Of a stretch of DNA of 64,000 nt, positions 51,418 to 62,108 are shown in pieces. Origin of the DNA: Margaritifera margaritifera. Taxonomy: Eukaryota > Mollusca > Bivalvia > Unionida > Margaritiferidae. The stretch covers positions 2,024,501-2,088,500 of the forward strand of contig JAQPZY010001688.1 of NCBI GenBank assembly GCA_029931535.1. The letters are read 5' to 3'. Every line of letters starts with the position of its first letter. Within the stretch, counting starts at the first letter, position 1. The notes under the pieces were generated by a model that worked only from the letters and a program-made list of their open reading frames with translations, was not told the origin of the DNA and ran no database searches. Position numbers and translations under genes: made by a program.

Positions 51418-51861
51418 TTGTCAAGCAAGGTGATATTTACTATGTGGATAAAAATGAGTTTACTAAACTATTTTTGCAAGGAAGTTAATAAGGAAGATTC
51501 AGAGAAGGAAAATTCATGTGAAAGTGGAGGTGTAAAATATAAGACTGCCACTGAGTATGAGGTAACTGTTTGTCCAAAGAGACATAAGCCAGACTCTGTG
51601 GCAAGACATAAGCCAGACTCTGTGGCAAGACATAAGCCAGACTCTGTGGCAAGACATAAGCCAGACTCTGTGGCAAGACATAAGCCAGACTCTGTGGCAA
51701 GACATAAGCCAGACTCTGTGGCAAGACATAAGCCAGACTCTGTGGCAAGACATAAGCCAGACTCTGTGGCAAGACATAAGCCAGACTCTATGGCAAGACA
51801 TAAGCCAGACTCTGTGGCAAGACATAAGCCAGACTCTGTGGCAGCAAAAAATGTCAAATAG
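51418..51861 (+). pseudogene. DUF4371/ZNF862-like (hAT-related) pseudogene, N-terminal part with expanded repeat
   Basis: This 147-codon open frame has a possible inner start at MSLLNYFCKEV. It continues through an acidic, serine-rich stretch (KEDSEKENSCESG) into eleven copies of an 8-residue unit RHKPDSVA, and ends AAKNVK-stop. A short N-terminal head, a polar linker and a K/R-rich segment before an 'FQPxWVDSYPxL' motif is the layout I recall for ZNF862/KIAA1586-like proteins of hAT descent. That motif appears just after the hAT insertion at about 53365-53410 (NFQPHWVDSYPGLK). I infer that this frame and the downstream fragment are one gene remnant split by that insertion. A chance ORF around an in-frame minisatellite is the alternative. 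Confidence 0.45.
51580..51843 (+). repeat. 24-bp minisatellite, 11 units, inside the DUF4371-like pseudogene
   Basis: The unit is acataagccagactctgtgg plus caag. The eleven copies are nearly identical, with one g-to-a change in the ninth. 24 is a multiple of 3, so all frames stay open, and the plus-strand frame reads RHKPDSVA repeatedly. The high identity points to recent expansion. Confidence 0.95.
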
Positions 51862-51876
51862 GACACTACTAAGATA

Positions 51877-53353
51877 TAGGGGCGAAACGATTCATCGATA
51901 TGTCGATGCATCGATACTTTTGCAATATCGATACACATATCGATACAAGAGGTGAAGAATCGATACAAAACGATACTTATCATATACATGTAACTTCAAT
52001 CTTCAGTAGTCATGAATAATTATTAGTCATTTGAATATTTTTTCTTTAAATTGATAAATCATTTTAGGCAGCCATCACTGGCACAGGCTCTTATCTTTTT
52101 CAGTAAAAAAAGACAAAACTATTGACAACACCCACTCACCTTCTACAAATTAACACAAGGTGACGAGGTTCGAAATCTGCCCCCCCCCCCAACCTTTCGC
52201 CAATTACACGTTAATAAATTTATCACGTTATCATGTTCAACACAAAGGAGACATTCCAGATTTGTTTCCTATGTATCATTAAGTACTTTACTCATCATTC
52301 AATAACCACATTTACGTGAAGTTTTTCTGTTGCTTCGTACAGTGTCAACTTGGATTGAATTTGAATGCTACACTTCCAGTGTGTCTCGCAGTGAAATCTG
52401 TTATATTCAATTCTGATTGGTGGTTATTGTTTGTTCCATTCCAGGGTAAATAATAACCACCAATCAGAACTTAATGTAGCTTATTCTCTGCATGACACAC
52501 TAGAAGTATTGGCATCCAAACTCGACCCAAGTAGATACAAAGCAACAGAGAAATTCAAACATGGTTATTAAATGATCTGTAAAGTACTTAAATTGGACAA
52601 GAGGAACAAGTTTGGAATGTCTCTTTTTATGTTGATATATGTAATCAGTTACTGAATGTGCCAATGAGTTTGTCACCTTGTGTACATTTTTTAATTTGTT
52701 ATAGAAGGGGAGTAGGTGTTGTCAATAGTTTTCCTTTTTCACTAACAGAAATGAGTGCCTGTGGCTGCGGCAGTTGTTTTGCATCTGGAGGAAGTACAAT
52801 GTGATAGATCTGGTTGTTAGTCATCTCTGTTCCCACACACTGACTTGTTCTAGATGAGATTTTCTTTGCATGAGGAAATTGCACTATTTCTTCTGTTTTG
52901 AAGATAACACCTTAATGCCTTCAAAGTTTAAGTGAAGACATGAAATTGTTAATAATAAGATGTTTTTAAATCATTCATGCAGTGCAAAACAAAGGGCATG
53001 GTGGCACAGATGAGTCATTAATCCAATCAAATGGAGCAGCCTGAAATGACCTAAAAGGTTGAATTAAAGTCACTGACAACTAATAGGTAGTCTGTTTGGA
53101 AGTATTTTTGTTATCTTGTCATGGATTAGAATGGCATATGAACAGATGCTGAGCCTCTGCCTGTCTGTAATCTGCATACTGGAAATATAACCAATATGTC
53201 AACACACATACAAGGGCACCACCCAACCACTGAGAGAACTTCTAAAGATGAAAGGACCATCAAGTTGATATGTGTATTGATAATATATCATATTGTATGC
53301 TGTGTATCGTGAATCATATCGATACGTGGCACAGCTGTATCATTTCACCCCTA
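51877..53353. mobile_element. hAT-type non-autonomous element, 1477 bp, with internal foldback
   Basis: The ends are inverted repeats: taggggcgaaacgattc at the left and, reverse-complemented, taggggtgaaatgatac at the right (14 of 17 match). It is flanked by a perfect 8-bp duplication CTAAGATA (51869-51876 and 53354-53361), the duplication length of hAT elements. No transposase frame was seen inside. The subterminal part is rich in 'atcgat' motifs. The middle forms a long imperfect palindrome centred near 52445. It interrupts the DUF4371-like pseudogene. Confidence 0.9.
52070..52770. repeat. Long imperfect inverted repeat inside the hAT-type element
   Basis: The left arm (about 52070-52438) and right arm (about 52455-52770) match when one is reverse-complemented. 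Shared blocks include ttctgattggtggttatt, actattgacaacacc, cacaaggtgac, gagacattcca and taagtacttta. The innermost stem of about 18 bp flanks a loop of about 20 nt. Confidence 0.85.
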
Positions 53354-53361
53354 CTAAGATA

Positions 53362-53827
53362 CATAGAAATTTTCAGCCGCATTGGGTTGATAGTTATCCT
53401 GGCTTGAAGTAGAGTTGCTGACACACCACTAGGAGAGGCCCTTTCAAAACTAAATGAGACTGAAATTAAATAAATGAGAGCTCTCTTTAAAACAGCATAC
53501 AGCCTAGCCCGTGATTGAAAACCATTTTCTGATATGGAAATGCTGTGTGCACTCCAGGAGAAGAACAGTGTTGAAGTTGGTGCTAATTATAAGAACAGAT
53601 TCAGGGCAAGCGTCTTCGTTCTGTCAATAGATCAAGTCTTGAGAGAAGAAGAGAAAAAAGTCCTGGAAAGTCTGAATTTCAGTAATTTCCTTTCCATTCT
53701 TGCTGATGGAAGTAATGACACTACCGTCTCAGAGCAAGAAATAGTGCATATAAGATATCTGTACAATGGAAAACTGAATATCTCTGATGTAACAAAATGT
53801 ATAATATACATGTTTTTGAAAACTTAA
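53362..53827 (+). pseudogene. DUF4371/ZNF862-like (hAT-related transposase family) pseudogene, core fragment
   Basis: The sequence resumes directly after the 8-bp target duplication. One frame gives NFQPHWVDSYPGLK followed by a stop. Another gives ADTPLGEALSKLNETEIK-stop-MRALFKTAYSLARD-stop-KPFSDMEMLCALQEKNSV, then an open stretch from ATG 53534 with VLREEEKKVLESLNF, FLSILADGSNDTTVSEQEIV and HIRYLYNGKLNIS. The 'LxDGSxDxxVxEQE' block is the hallmark of the DUF4371/ZNF862/KIAA1586-like family, related to hAT transposases. Two in-frame stops, a frame change and loss of the zinc-finger region between the two blocks show decay. The C-terminal catalytic and dimerisation part is absent. Confidence 0.7.
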
Positions 53828-54789
53828 ATTCTATCAAGAAACAAATGGTGTACGTTATTTTGTTTGTTCTTTCTATAGCTTAAAGTGCATACATCTCATC
53901 AAATCTTGACAAGTGATTTAAATTTAGGGACAAGTGGATGAAAAAAAATTTGCACAGCCCTGTATCAGCAATCATCACTCTTCAACCAACTGAAATGATG
54001 GTCACATATTTTGAATAACCCAACCAATTGATTGTGCATGGATATACTTCAATAAGGACAAAGGCTTCAGTGTAAGTATAGTAGGACTAAAGCAATGAAA
54101 CTAATCTGTGCAACAGTGTCAAAATGGGGTGCAAACTATACAAGATATTCTTAAATATTTGGCCTCTCGTTGCGAGGTCGACAGATCTCAAAACGAGGTA
54201 CATGGCACCGCTTGTTAACGCAGTAAAACGTCGACCCCTCCCCCCCCCCCCCCCATCATGCATATCAGGGTCAACATCTAACTTTGTAGGACTAGAGGAG
54301 AGAAGCTCATTGTGTTCTTAGAGAAGTGTAACTCATGACAGACAGACGACTTTTTATTTTCTACATAACTATAAATGGCAAATTTACAGGTGAATCTCCT
54401 CTATATGCTCGAGCGAAGCACTGAGTCAAAAAACTTCTTACGTCCCGATCCGTGCAATAGACACTCGTTAGTCCAGTTACTATCCTTTACTTCTAGAATA
54501 ACACAAAGTATCGTTTCATTAGAAATTAACAAATAAATAGTCATTAACAGTCTCTTTCTTATCGACACATCTTATTTCTATTTTTAGCTATGAAAATTCA
54601 TGAAATTACACTCGCGACATAGTGTCTCCATCATGACTCCACGAATCTAATTTATCTTCAGTCGTAGAGGTGCGATAATTTTCTCATAATCTTTAGGTCC
54701 CAAGGACATTTACTTGTGGTAATTTTGAGGCGATTACTTAGTTCTAAGTGTTATAACTGCTAAGATATGTTACAGCTCCAAATACAAAC

Positions 54790-54853
54790 CTGAAATACTA
54801 GTAATAATAGTTGCTATTAAGAGACACAGGATTGTCTTTATGTTTTCCGCCAT
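54790..54853 (-). CDS. BMPR2: Type II TGF-beta superfamily receptor (BMPR2-like), coding exon 1: signal peptide
   Basis: This is the first coding exon of a single-pass receptor serine/threonine kinase that binds BMP/activin-type ligands at the cell surface. It runs from ATG at 54853 to a donor G|GTTTGT at 54790/54789. It encodes 21 residues plus one base (phase 1). The sequence begins MAENIK, continues as a hydrophobic core TILCLLIATIITS, and ends SIS-G, which is a good secretory signal peptide. The start has G at -3 and G at +4, and an in-frame TAA lies three codons upstream, so this ATG is the natural start. Joined to exon 2 it reads S-G-V-P-E-E in frame. In vertebrate ACVR2/BMPR2 genes exon 1 likewise carries the signal peptide. 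The 5' UTR limit and any further upstream exon are unknown. The symbol is a family-level call: the first cysteine spacing and CAYRDD/NGT look more like BMPR2 than ACVR2. Confidence 0.8.
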
Positions 54854-54894
54854 TACAGTTTACATTTTCCAGCCGCTAGGGTGCGCGAGGTCAT
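54853..54894 (-). promoter_or_regulatory. Upstream ORF (13 codons) overlapping the receptor start codon (TAATG)
   Basis: On the minus strand an ATG at 54894 opens a 13-codon reading frame. Its TAA stop ends at 54853 and shares its last A with the receptor ATG (TAATG). If transcribed, such an overlap is a classic arrangement for termination-reinitiation control. The transcription start is unknown, so its presence in mRNA is inferred. Confidence 0.45.
54860..54865 (-). promoter_or_regulatory. Minimal start-stop uORF (ATGTAA)
   Basis: Minus-strand ATG-TAA occurs twelve bases before the receptor start codon and in the same frame. AUG immediately followed by a stop can stall initiating ribosomes in known mRNAs. 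Its role here is inference. Confidence 0.4.
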
Positions 54895-55200
54895 TAGGGT
54901 CAACAGTAGGATGCACACTACTGCTAAAACTACATCTGCGCCAGTAATGTTACGTACCAAATGCGTAGTTGAACAATGTGTTGATCTACTACTACTACTA
55001 CAGTACCGAGTGACCACACTTTTATTCAGTAAACGTGTCAGCGGTTAAGGAAAGCAATCCACATTTAGGAAAAACGCAAGAAAATAAATTGGTAGAAATA
55101 GCAGAAAAAGCTAGGTATCTATTGGGCTAATCGATGGGGTATTTTTCATCGTTCATCCCTCAAATTCCAAATATTTGGGGGGAAAACGGCGCAGCAGATG
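54866..55200 (-). promoter_or_regulatory. 5' flank / probable promoter region of the BMPR2-like gene
   Basis: CpG dinucleotides are noticeably denser in about 54400-55350 than elsewhere in this AT-rich window (for example gtgcgcgagg, tgttacgtacc, ccgcgcgtg). This fits the 5' end of a broadly expressed gene. No clear TATA box was seen. The boundaries are arbitrary. Confidence 0.35.
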
Positions 55201-56709
55201 CATGATTTCTAAAGAACCTGTTTAACAATGGAATTTCGATTATGCAAACTATTTGCAGTTTGGAATATATTCGTACATCCGCAGCTACTATAGACAATAC
55301 ATATAATAAGGACAAATCCGCGCGTGTGGCTTGTCTGCTACTACTACTATTACTGCTTATACTACTACTACAACTGCTATTACAATCAGTGATCATAATT
55401 AATTTCCCACTTTTGAAAATCACAGACTTCTATTGTAAAAAAAACATTTTTGACAATTTCATTGACCGAAATAACTGAATTAAATTTCAATGCGTTTATT
55501 CTTATTTTGTGGAAAATTTAATTTAATTTTGAAAAATGAGAAATTAGTTCCAAGAGCATATTAAATATATGAACAGCAACATTTTGAAAGATCGGACCTC
55601 TAAAATCTTCCATTTTGAGGAGTTATGTACAAAGTTCAGTGAGAGGTTTGTAAGTTTTATTCATTATCATAGTATTCTCAGTCTACTAAAGGACAAACTT
55701 TAGAGAATGTTGAGTACAGAAATGATATTTAAATCTAACGAAATTCGTGGTTTCTGCAGCTTTTTCTAAATATGTCTTGCAACATAGAAGTGTATGGGAT
55801 TTTTTTAAAGTGTGAATTTTACTACTACTAATACTGTATAACTGGATTTGGGTTTATATTGTTCAGGAGTGATATTTTTGTTATATACCGTTTAATATCG
55901 GGATAGGATGTACTTTTTTGGAGTGAAAATAAGGAAGGAAATATGGGTCCCAGTTTCGTGCAACCCGTAAAGAATGGAAAATAAGGAAGGAAATATAGGG
56001 TCCATGTTTCATGCAAACCGAAAGGGTGGAAAATTGTACGTCTCGTGATAGGGTATACTATTCTGTATAACGGTGATTTGAGGTGGATCAAATTTCTGTG
56101 CAATACTATGTTGAATTCTTTGTTCTGTAAAGATTGACTATTCCCTAATTAACTCTGCTCTTTGGCAATTAAGATAACTACGGTCAAATTTCGAAAACTC
56201 AACCTCAATCACTCGAAAGCTTGGCATCATTTGATTGACTCGCTTAGTTTCGATGTCAAAACGTTCTCTCAGGCTGACCACATGTCCGTATAACTCAAAT
56301 AATTGTACATACATGTATATTTAATTTTTTCATTTTGTCTGCCATTCATCATTTTAATTTATTTTGTTTACCTTATTTTGTGCTAACGTAGGAGTTCTAA
56401 GGTGAAATAAAATCTTTAAATCATCCCCCCCCCCCCCATATTTTACAGTTTCGTCCACTAAACAAGTTATATGTAAACAGAGAAGTTTGGTGCATTTCAA
56501 GAGATTTCCCATTTATTGGTAATTGCAGTAATTCCTTTAGATAACAATTACTTTACTTCTACGTACAAGTTTTTTTTTTATTGATGACGAAGTGACGAAT
56601 CAGCTTAGAGTGTGGTGCAGAAATGGATAACACTAGTCATGAATAAATATTTAATTTGACAAAACCATGCTCATGAGAGTGTTGCAGAAGTAATTAATTC
56701 ACTGGTTCA

Positions 56710-56716
<7 letters not shown>
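55201..56716. other. Unannotated upstream flank
   Basis: Short 'actact' triplet runs (55320-55390). A near-duplicate phrase 'aaataaggaaggaaatat[a]gg' occurs at 55926 and 55978. No gene seen. Confidence 0.5.

Positions 56717-56797
<81 letters not shown>
56717..56797. repeat. (TC)n microsatellite
   Basis: About 40 uninterrupted TC dinucleotides. Confidence 0.98.
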
Positions 56798-56799
<2 letters not shown>

Positions 56800-57487
56800 G
56801 CTTAACGTATTAAACTGAGAGCTTGTAGGGAAAGTCCTGTACCTAAGTTGGAGAACTTGTTGCCTAACCCCAATTGATCCATTAATATGGCAATAAACTA
56901 TGTTTCAACTAAGCAAATCTTCATTAAATCGCTTAAAACAATAATACTTTTTATTTATTTATAGATCTACCTGTTTACTTTCGTTGCCAGCTTTTTCAGT
57001 GTATCCGAAGAAAATGAACTTAGCACACATTTGCTCGGCATGATATAGCCAATAATGTGTTAAAAGTAATGTTAAAAACCAACAAATCACCTCTCTTTCT
57101 CAAGTGTGATGCGAATCCAGAATCTGATTACATACATCAAATTAGAAATTACATATAAAAATTAAAGATATTACACGATGAAAATTACATTCTTTTTCGT
57201 TTTTATAAATCAAAACCAGAATGTCAGAAATTGCTTTGTTATGATATTAAACGTACTCCTAATTTTAAACACTGTCAATATAACTCCTCCTTTTGTATGA
57301 CATAAAATATACCTTAATATTAGAATGAATTCGTCGAGTTTTGCTATAATATAATCTTGATTTTCCAACAAACGCTTTCAATTGTTAGAGTGAAATTTTG
57401 CATGTAAGGATATGCATGGTAGGTACTATTTATTATTATTTTTTTACTTACATTCATCTTTTGTTCTGATATATTTACTTATGTATT

Positions 57488-57491
<4 letters not shown>

Positions 57492-57573
<82 letters not shown>
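57492..57573. repeat. (AT)n microsatellite
   Basis: About 40 AT dinucleotides. The poly-YI ORFs on both strands here are artefacts. Confidence 0.98.
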
Positions 57574-57576
<3 letters not shown>

Positions 57577-58786
57577 ATTTTTTTTAAGTGAAATAATTGA
57601 AGGCAGGCCCGCCGACAGAAATTTCGGACCCCTGGGCAGAGCAGTCACGGACCCCAAAACTAGTTTAATTTATTGTATATAAAAACCTGTGTACAGTTTG
57701 ACATATAAAACTTGTAGTAATCTACCATAACTTAGACTCATGCAAGGAACAAATTTTAATATTTACTGGAAAGTTTATTTTTATTTTTTTTAACTGAATT
57801 GACGACGGGCCCATATAAATCGCTGGGCTCATGAGCAATTGCTCCCCTCCCCCCTCCCCCCCCCCCTTTCTGGGTGAGGGTCCTGATTGCGGGAAGAAAT
57901 AAGAAATACAATAATAATATTTTTAAGAAGAAAATGAAAGACGGACAAAGAAAAAGTCATTAAATGTATTTTCTTTCATCATAGAATAAGTAATCTGTAT
58001 TCTTGTAAACTATAAGAAGCAACCCCAGGATTGTAAAAGTCACTGTAATAATATCAAGCGGAAAGTTAGAAGTATTTATTTATTTACCTTAGATTCAATC
58101 GGATTCAATTTGTACAAAAAATTATGTATTTATTTATTGCTATTAACACAGTTAGAAACAGAGATGACTTTAAAATAAATTCAAACTGCTCTTCTGTTCT
58201 TTTGCTTCATTTGCGACATAAAATTACATTATATTGTTTCAGCATAGCATTTCTTAAAATGTCCAATCATTTAAAACAAGCATAAATTGATAATATTGAC
58301 AATTTCTTTAACAAATATGAAAGGTCCACTTACAGCCTAGATTCAATCTCCATATTTGGTTTGTTTACCATAATTTCAATAGGTAGTAGTAATGTTTATT
58401 ATGCCAAAATTAAGAATTTTTTTTTTTTTAAATCTAAAGAAACATTAAAAAAAAAATAATAGTAAGTGCACGAAAATCACGGAGTTTATGGGACATATCC
58501 TATTATTTACAAATTTTATATTGTCTGACTGCTTCTCATTTATTAAGACATCTGGTAAAGAAAATTGTCAAAGATTCCTGGTAATTTCATACATGGTAAT
58601 TGATAAGTAAAAGAGAGTTGACAATCAGCTGATTGCGTGCGTATCATTGTACATATGTCCAAAGCTATTCGCATTTTTAAACAAAACCGCGGAGAAGTTG
58701 TTTTTGAAATTATGTCGATGTTCTTACTATTTCCGCGAGCAGGTATAAACGAAGCCACTCCGTGCATTAATTAGCGAATTAGTAAA
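57574..58786. other. Unannotated upstream flank
   Basis: Two GC-rich phrases (57602-57655 and 57800-57870, 'cgacgggccc' type) look like fragments of a dispersed repeat. Otherwise AT-rich. Confidence 0.45.
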
Positions 58787-59493
58787 GTGACTGCATAGTT
58801 TCTGCATTCGGACCACCTCGGCTATTTCTGCGATAAAACATATGCCCCTGATGTATTTCGGCGTAGTCATTTACAGAAAAATCATACATTTTGTTCACCT
58901 GAAATTTCTTCGCAAAAAAGAAACCTCAATCTATTTGGACCACCTCGGTCATTTCTACAATTGGATCGGCCCTACTATTGACAGAGAATTTAAGAATTAA
59001 AAAAAAAAAAAATTCGATTCATTCGCAACTTCTCTGACTTTCTTGTTTCGTAAATAACCAGTGTGGTCCGATTGGCAGCTATCGGCACACATTTGATGTA
59101 TGATTGACCTCGAAGTTGCGAATGAGGCATCAGTTGTTGGCAAGCATTCGCAACTTCGAGGTCAATCTTACGGACCATTCCACGAATGTATTTAGAAAGC
59201 TGCCATTCGGAATACTTAGGCTATTTACGAAACAAGGATCAACCACGAAATTATGAATGATCAAACACATTTTTTATTTCGTAACATCGCGGTCAATGCT
59301 ACAATCAATCCAATCGTAGAAATAGCCGAGATGGTCCAAATAGATTGTGTTTCTTTTTTGCGGAGACATTTCTGGTGAACAAAATGTATGATTTTTTTGT
59401 CAATTTCTGCGCTGATATACATCTGAGGCATAATTTTGTCTCACAGAAATAGCAGAGGTAGTTCCGAATGGTTGTCAAACTATAGTTGTGACC
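58787..59493. mobile_element. Foldback element, about 0.7-kb inverted repeat
   Basis: The left arm (58800-59125) and right arm (59145-59485) are reverse complements over about 330 bp. Matching blocks include attcggaccacctcggctat, aaaatcatacattttgttca, cgcaaaaaagaaac and cttgtttcgtaaata. The centre is a perfect 22-bp stem (59103-59124 / 59145-59166) with a 20-nt loop. No coding potential was seen. No target duplication could be fixed. Confidence 0.85.
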
Positions 59494-59872
59494 CCTCGTT
59501 TCACTATAATCTCGCGAGAGTGAAGCTGTCGTCATTTTGGGATACACCAAACCGAGACTTTGCCCGTTGTTTACCGTATACTGATTCTGCCCCCCCCCCC
59601 CAAGATATACATTATTTTAAAATATTGCAAGCTGTGAATGAGAAGAAAACACGAAACTGATACGTCCTGAAATATTATTATTTTCTTCATTCCTACCACT
59701 TCATTTATTGCTTACCTGTGATTGAGATGTGTCTTCCTTAACTACGAATAAAATTCAGATTTGTTTGCAAACTGTTTGGCCACATATTTATTGCGGTGGG
59801 GGAGGGCATATCTCTTTAATTATCTAGAAGTAATGCATATTAATGTGATGTATGATCCTGACAATAACACAT

Positions 59873-59878
<6 letters not shown>

Positions 59879-59946
<68 letters not shown>
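59879..59946. repeat. (TC)n microsatellite
   Basis: About 33 TC dinucleotides. It is flanked on both sides by 'aactgtttggccac' (59769-59782 and 59947-59960). Confidence 0.97.
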
Positions 59947-59949
<3 letters not shown>

Positions 59950-60092
59950 TGTTTGGCCACCTTGTTCTCTTATCTGCTTTTGCATTCAGTATAAAGTTTA
60001 GACAAGCGAAGATTTATGAAAAATGTTAAATAGGATTATAGGATTATATGTCCTGGAACTACATGTATTTTCAAAACTAACCAGTCAAAACA

Positions 60093-60122
60093 TTTGTTGT
60101 TGTTGTTGTTGTTGTTGTTGTT
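60093..60122. repeat. (TTG)n microsatellite
   Basis: Nine to ten TTG repeats next to a poly-T-rich stretch at 60199-60229. Confidence 0.95.
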
Positions 60123-60230
60123 TTTATTGGTCAAACATCCCATAAATTGTGTGCCAACTGCGTCAATCATCATCATCATCATTTTAACCATTCAACTTTT
60201 TTTTTTTTTTTTTCTTTTTTTTTTTTTAAA

Positions 60231-61314
60231 CTCTACTGGTCATACACCAGAAGAGCTTATGGAATGGACTATTGTCCGTCGTTCGTCGTCTGTCTTCCGG
60301 CATCCACGGTCCGTCCGTCCCTATGAACAAGTTCGTTGTCGATAATCGTCCTAAACTACTTGGAGAATTGCCACGAAACGTTACTCACACATTCATCCAA
60401 AGGTCTAGTTGGTCCTAGATTAAAATAGTGTTGTTCAAACGTCAAATATGGCTGCCACAGCGGCCATCTTGAAAATAGTGTTATCGCTACTCCTTCTGAA
60501 TTGATGGTCATATCAACACGGGGTTTTGACTAAATGGCTTCTTATGATATCTAGTTCTAAATAAAAATGATGCCGATCTGATATCCACTATGGCCGCCAC
60601 GGTAACCATCTTGAAATCTTGTTATTGCTACTCCTTCTAAATATAAAGTCATATCGACATAAGGTTTTCACCAGAAGACTTCTTATAGTGTCTAGTTGGT
60701 CCCAAATGAAAATGATTCCGCTTGGACATCCAATATCACCGTCACATCGGCCATCTTGAAAATCTCGTTATCTCTCATCCTCCTGAATGGATGGTCATAT
60801 CAGCATGAAGTTTTCACTACTAAAAGACTTCCTATGATATCTATTTGGTACTAAATGAAAATGGTGCCAATCTGACGTCCAATATGGCCGCCACGGCAGC
60901 CATCTGGAAAGTCTTGTCATCGCTACGTCTCCTAAATGGAGAGTCATATCGACATAAGGTTTTCACCTGAAGACTTCATATCATATCTGGTTGGTTTAAA
61001 TGCAAATGGTGTCAGTCTTGTATCAAATATGTCTGACACAGCGGCCATCTTGACAGTCTTGTTATCGCTATTCCTCCTGAATGGATGCTCATATTGGCAT
61101 GGAGTTTTCACCAGAAATCTTATAATGATGTCTAGTTCGTCGAAAATGAAAATGGTGCCCGTCTTACATTCAAATATGGTTGCCACCGCAGCTAATTTGA
61201 AAATATTATTGCTCAAGAATACCAGAGATGGTTTCAACACTCAGCAATGGCAAAGAAGAAATGGTCTTATCTTGAATTCCTGGAAATTCTTTTCGGGCAG
61301 TAGAGCATCTGTAC
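60231..61314 (-). mobile_element. 'Pearl-like' core-repeat element, copy 5 (near complete, minus strand)
   Basis: On the plus strand it opens with the right end ctctactggtcatacaccag aagagctt and closes with the left end gggcagtagagcatctgt. Core units carry ggccgccac and gccatcttgaaaat. It is the copy with most CpG retained, so perhaps the youngest. An ORF of 161 codons at 60936-61421 is an artefact of the core repeats. Confidence 0.75.
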
Positions 61315-62035
61315 CTTTTTCGTCGCATGGTCCGCCTGTACTTACGTGTCTCCGTACGTACGTGTGTAATGTCGCTGAACTCCTCTTACACTGTTACCGC
61401 GTCGGTACAATAGTATTGTAGCTTTCTTGTTTCTCTATAGAAAATGTAAACTTTGGTCAACAATAGTACGTGTATTATGAGTGTATATTGTGCCAACGCG
61501 TTAGAAATAATCCTTTTTTTATATATACAATCTTGATATAAAAGTCAGGAACTTTGGGGGAAATTTGTTAAAAAAAATTAAGTGCTCATTTTTCATTTTA
61601 TTCAGTTTTTAAAAGTAATAAACCATGGCTTTAGAGTTCAAGAAAGAATATAACTTTAGAATTATTTGCATCGGCTAATGAATATTGTTTTTGCGACATT
61701 AAAAATTTTAGCCCCTGAAAACAGGGGTCTATCTGCTACAAAAAAACACTCTTTTTTCTTATTGTAGTATTACGAATTTTGAATTAAGGCAAGGCCAAAA
61801 TGTTGCGAATAATCAATGCCTAATGCAGTCAAAACAATGAATCGCGGGCAGACAGTTGACATTGGTTTGTACAGTGTTTGGACAGGTATCGTTTTTTGAA
61901 CTATAAGGTTTGAACACTAGGTGAATGAATATCAAATTGCCTGCCTTTGGTGGTATTCATACTTACATATTTCTGCATTACATTATCTAAATATGATATT
62001 TGTCAGCAATTAGTTGTAAGCTTCTTGTAACAAAC

Positions 62036-62108
62036 AAAAAAAAAAAAAAAAAAAAAGAAAGAAAACAAAACACCCCCCCCACCACCACCACCACCACCAC
62101 CACCACCA
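62036..62108. repeat. Poly-A, poly-C and (ACC)n tract
   Basis: A(20) followed by an A-rich stretch, C(8) and about nine ACC repeats. Confidence 0.95.

Larger units (their letters stand above)
47499..54789 (-). other. Intron 1 of the BMPR2-like gene
   Basis: Bounded by donor GTTTGT (54789) and acceptor TTTCAG (47499), about 7.3 kb. It contains the DUF4371-like pseudogene, its 24-bp minisatellite and the hAT-type insertion (51418-53827), all in the opposite orientation to the receptor, plus a MITE near 47785-47950 and a dispersed repeat at 50145-50460. Confidence 0.85.

Noticed and set aside
51468..51989. Minus-strand 173-codon ORF (ATESGLCL repeats)
   Set aside because: Antisense shadow of the 24-bp repeat in the DUF4371-like remnant.
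60936..61421. 161-codon plus-strand ORF and its 98-codon minus-strand shadow
   Set aside because: They lie across core units of the 'pearl-like' element and have no domain.
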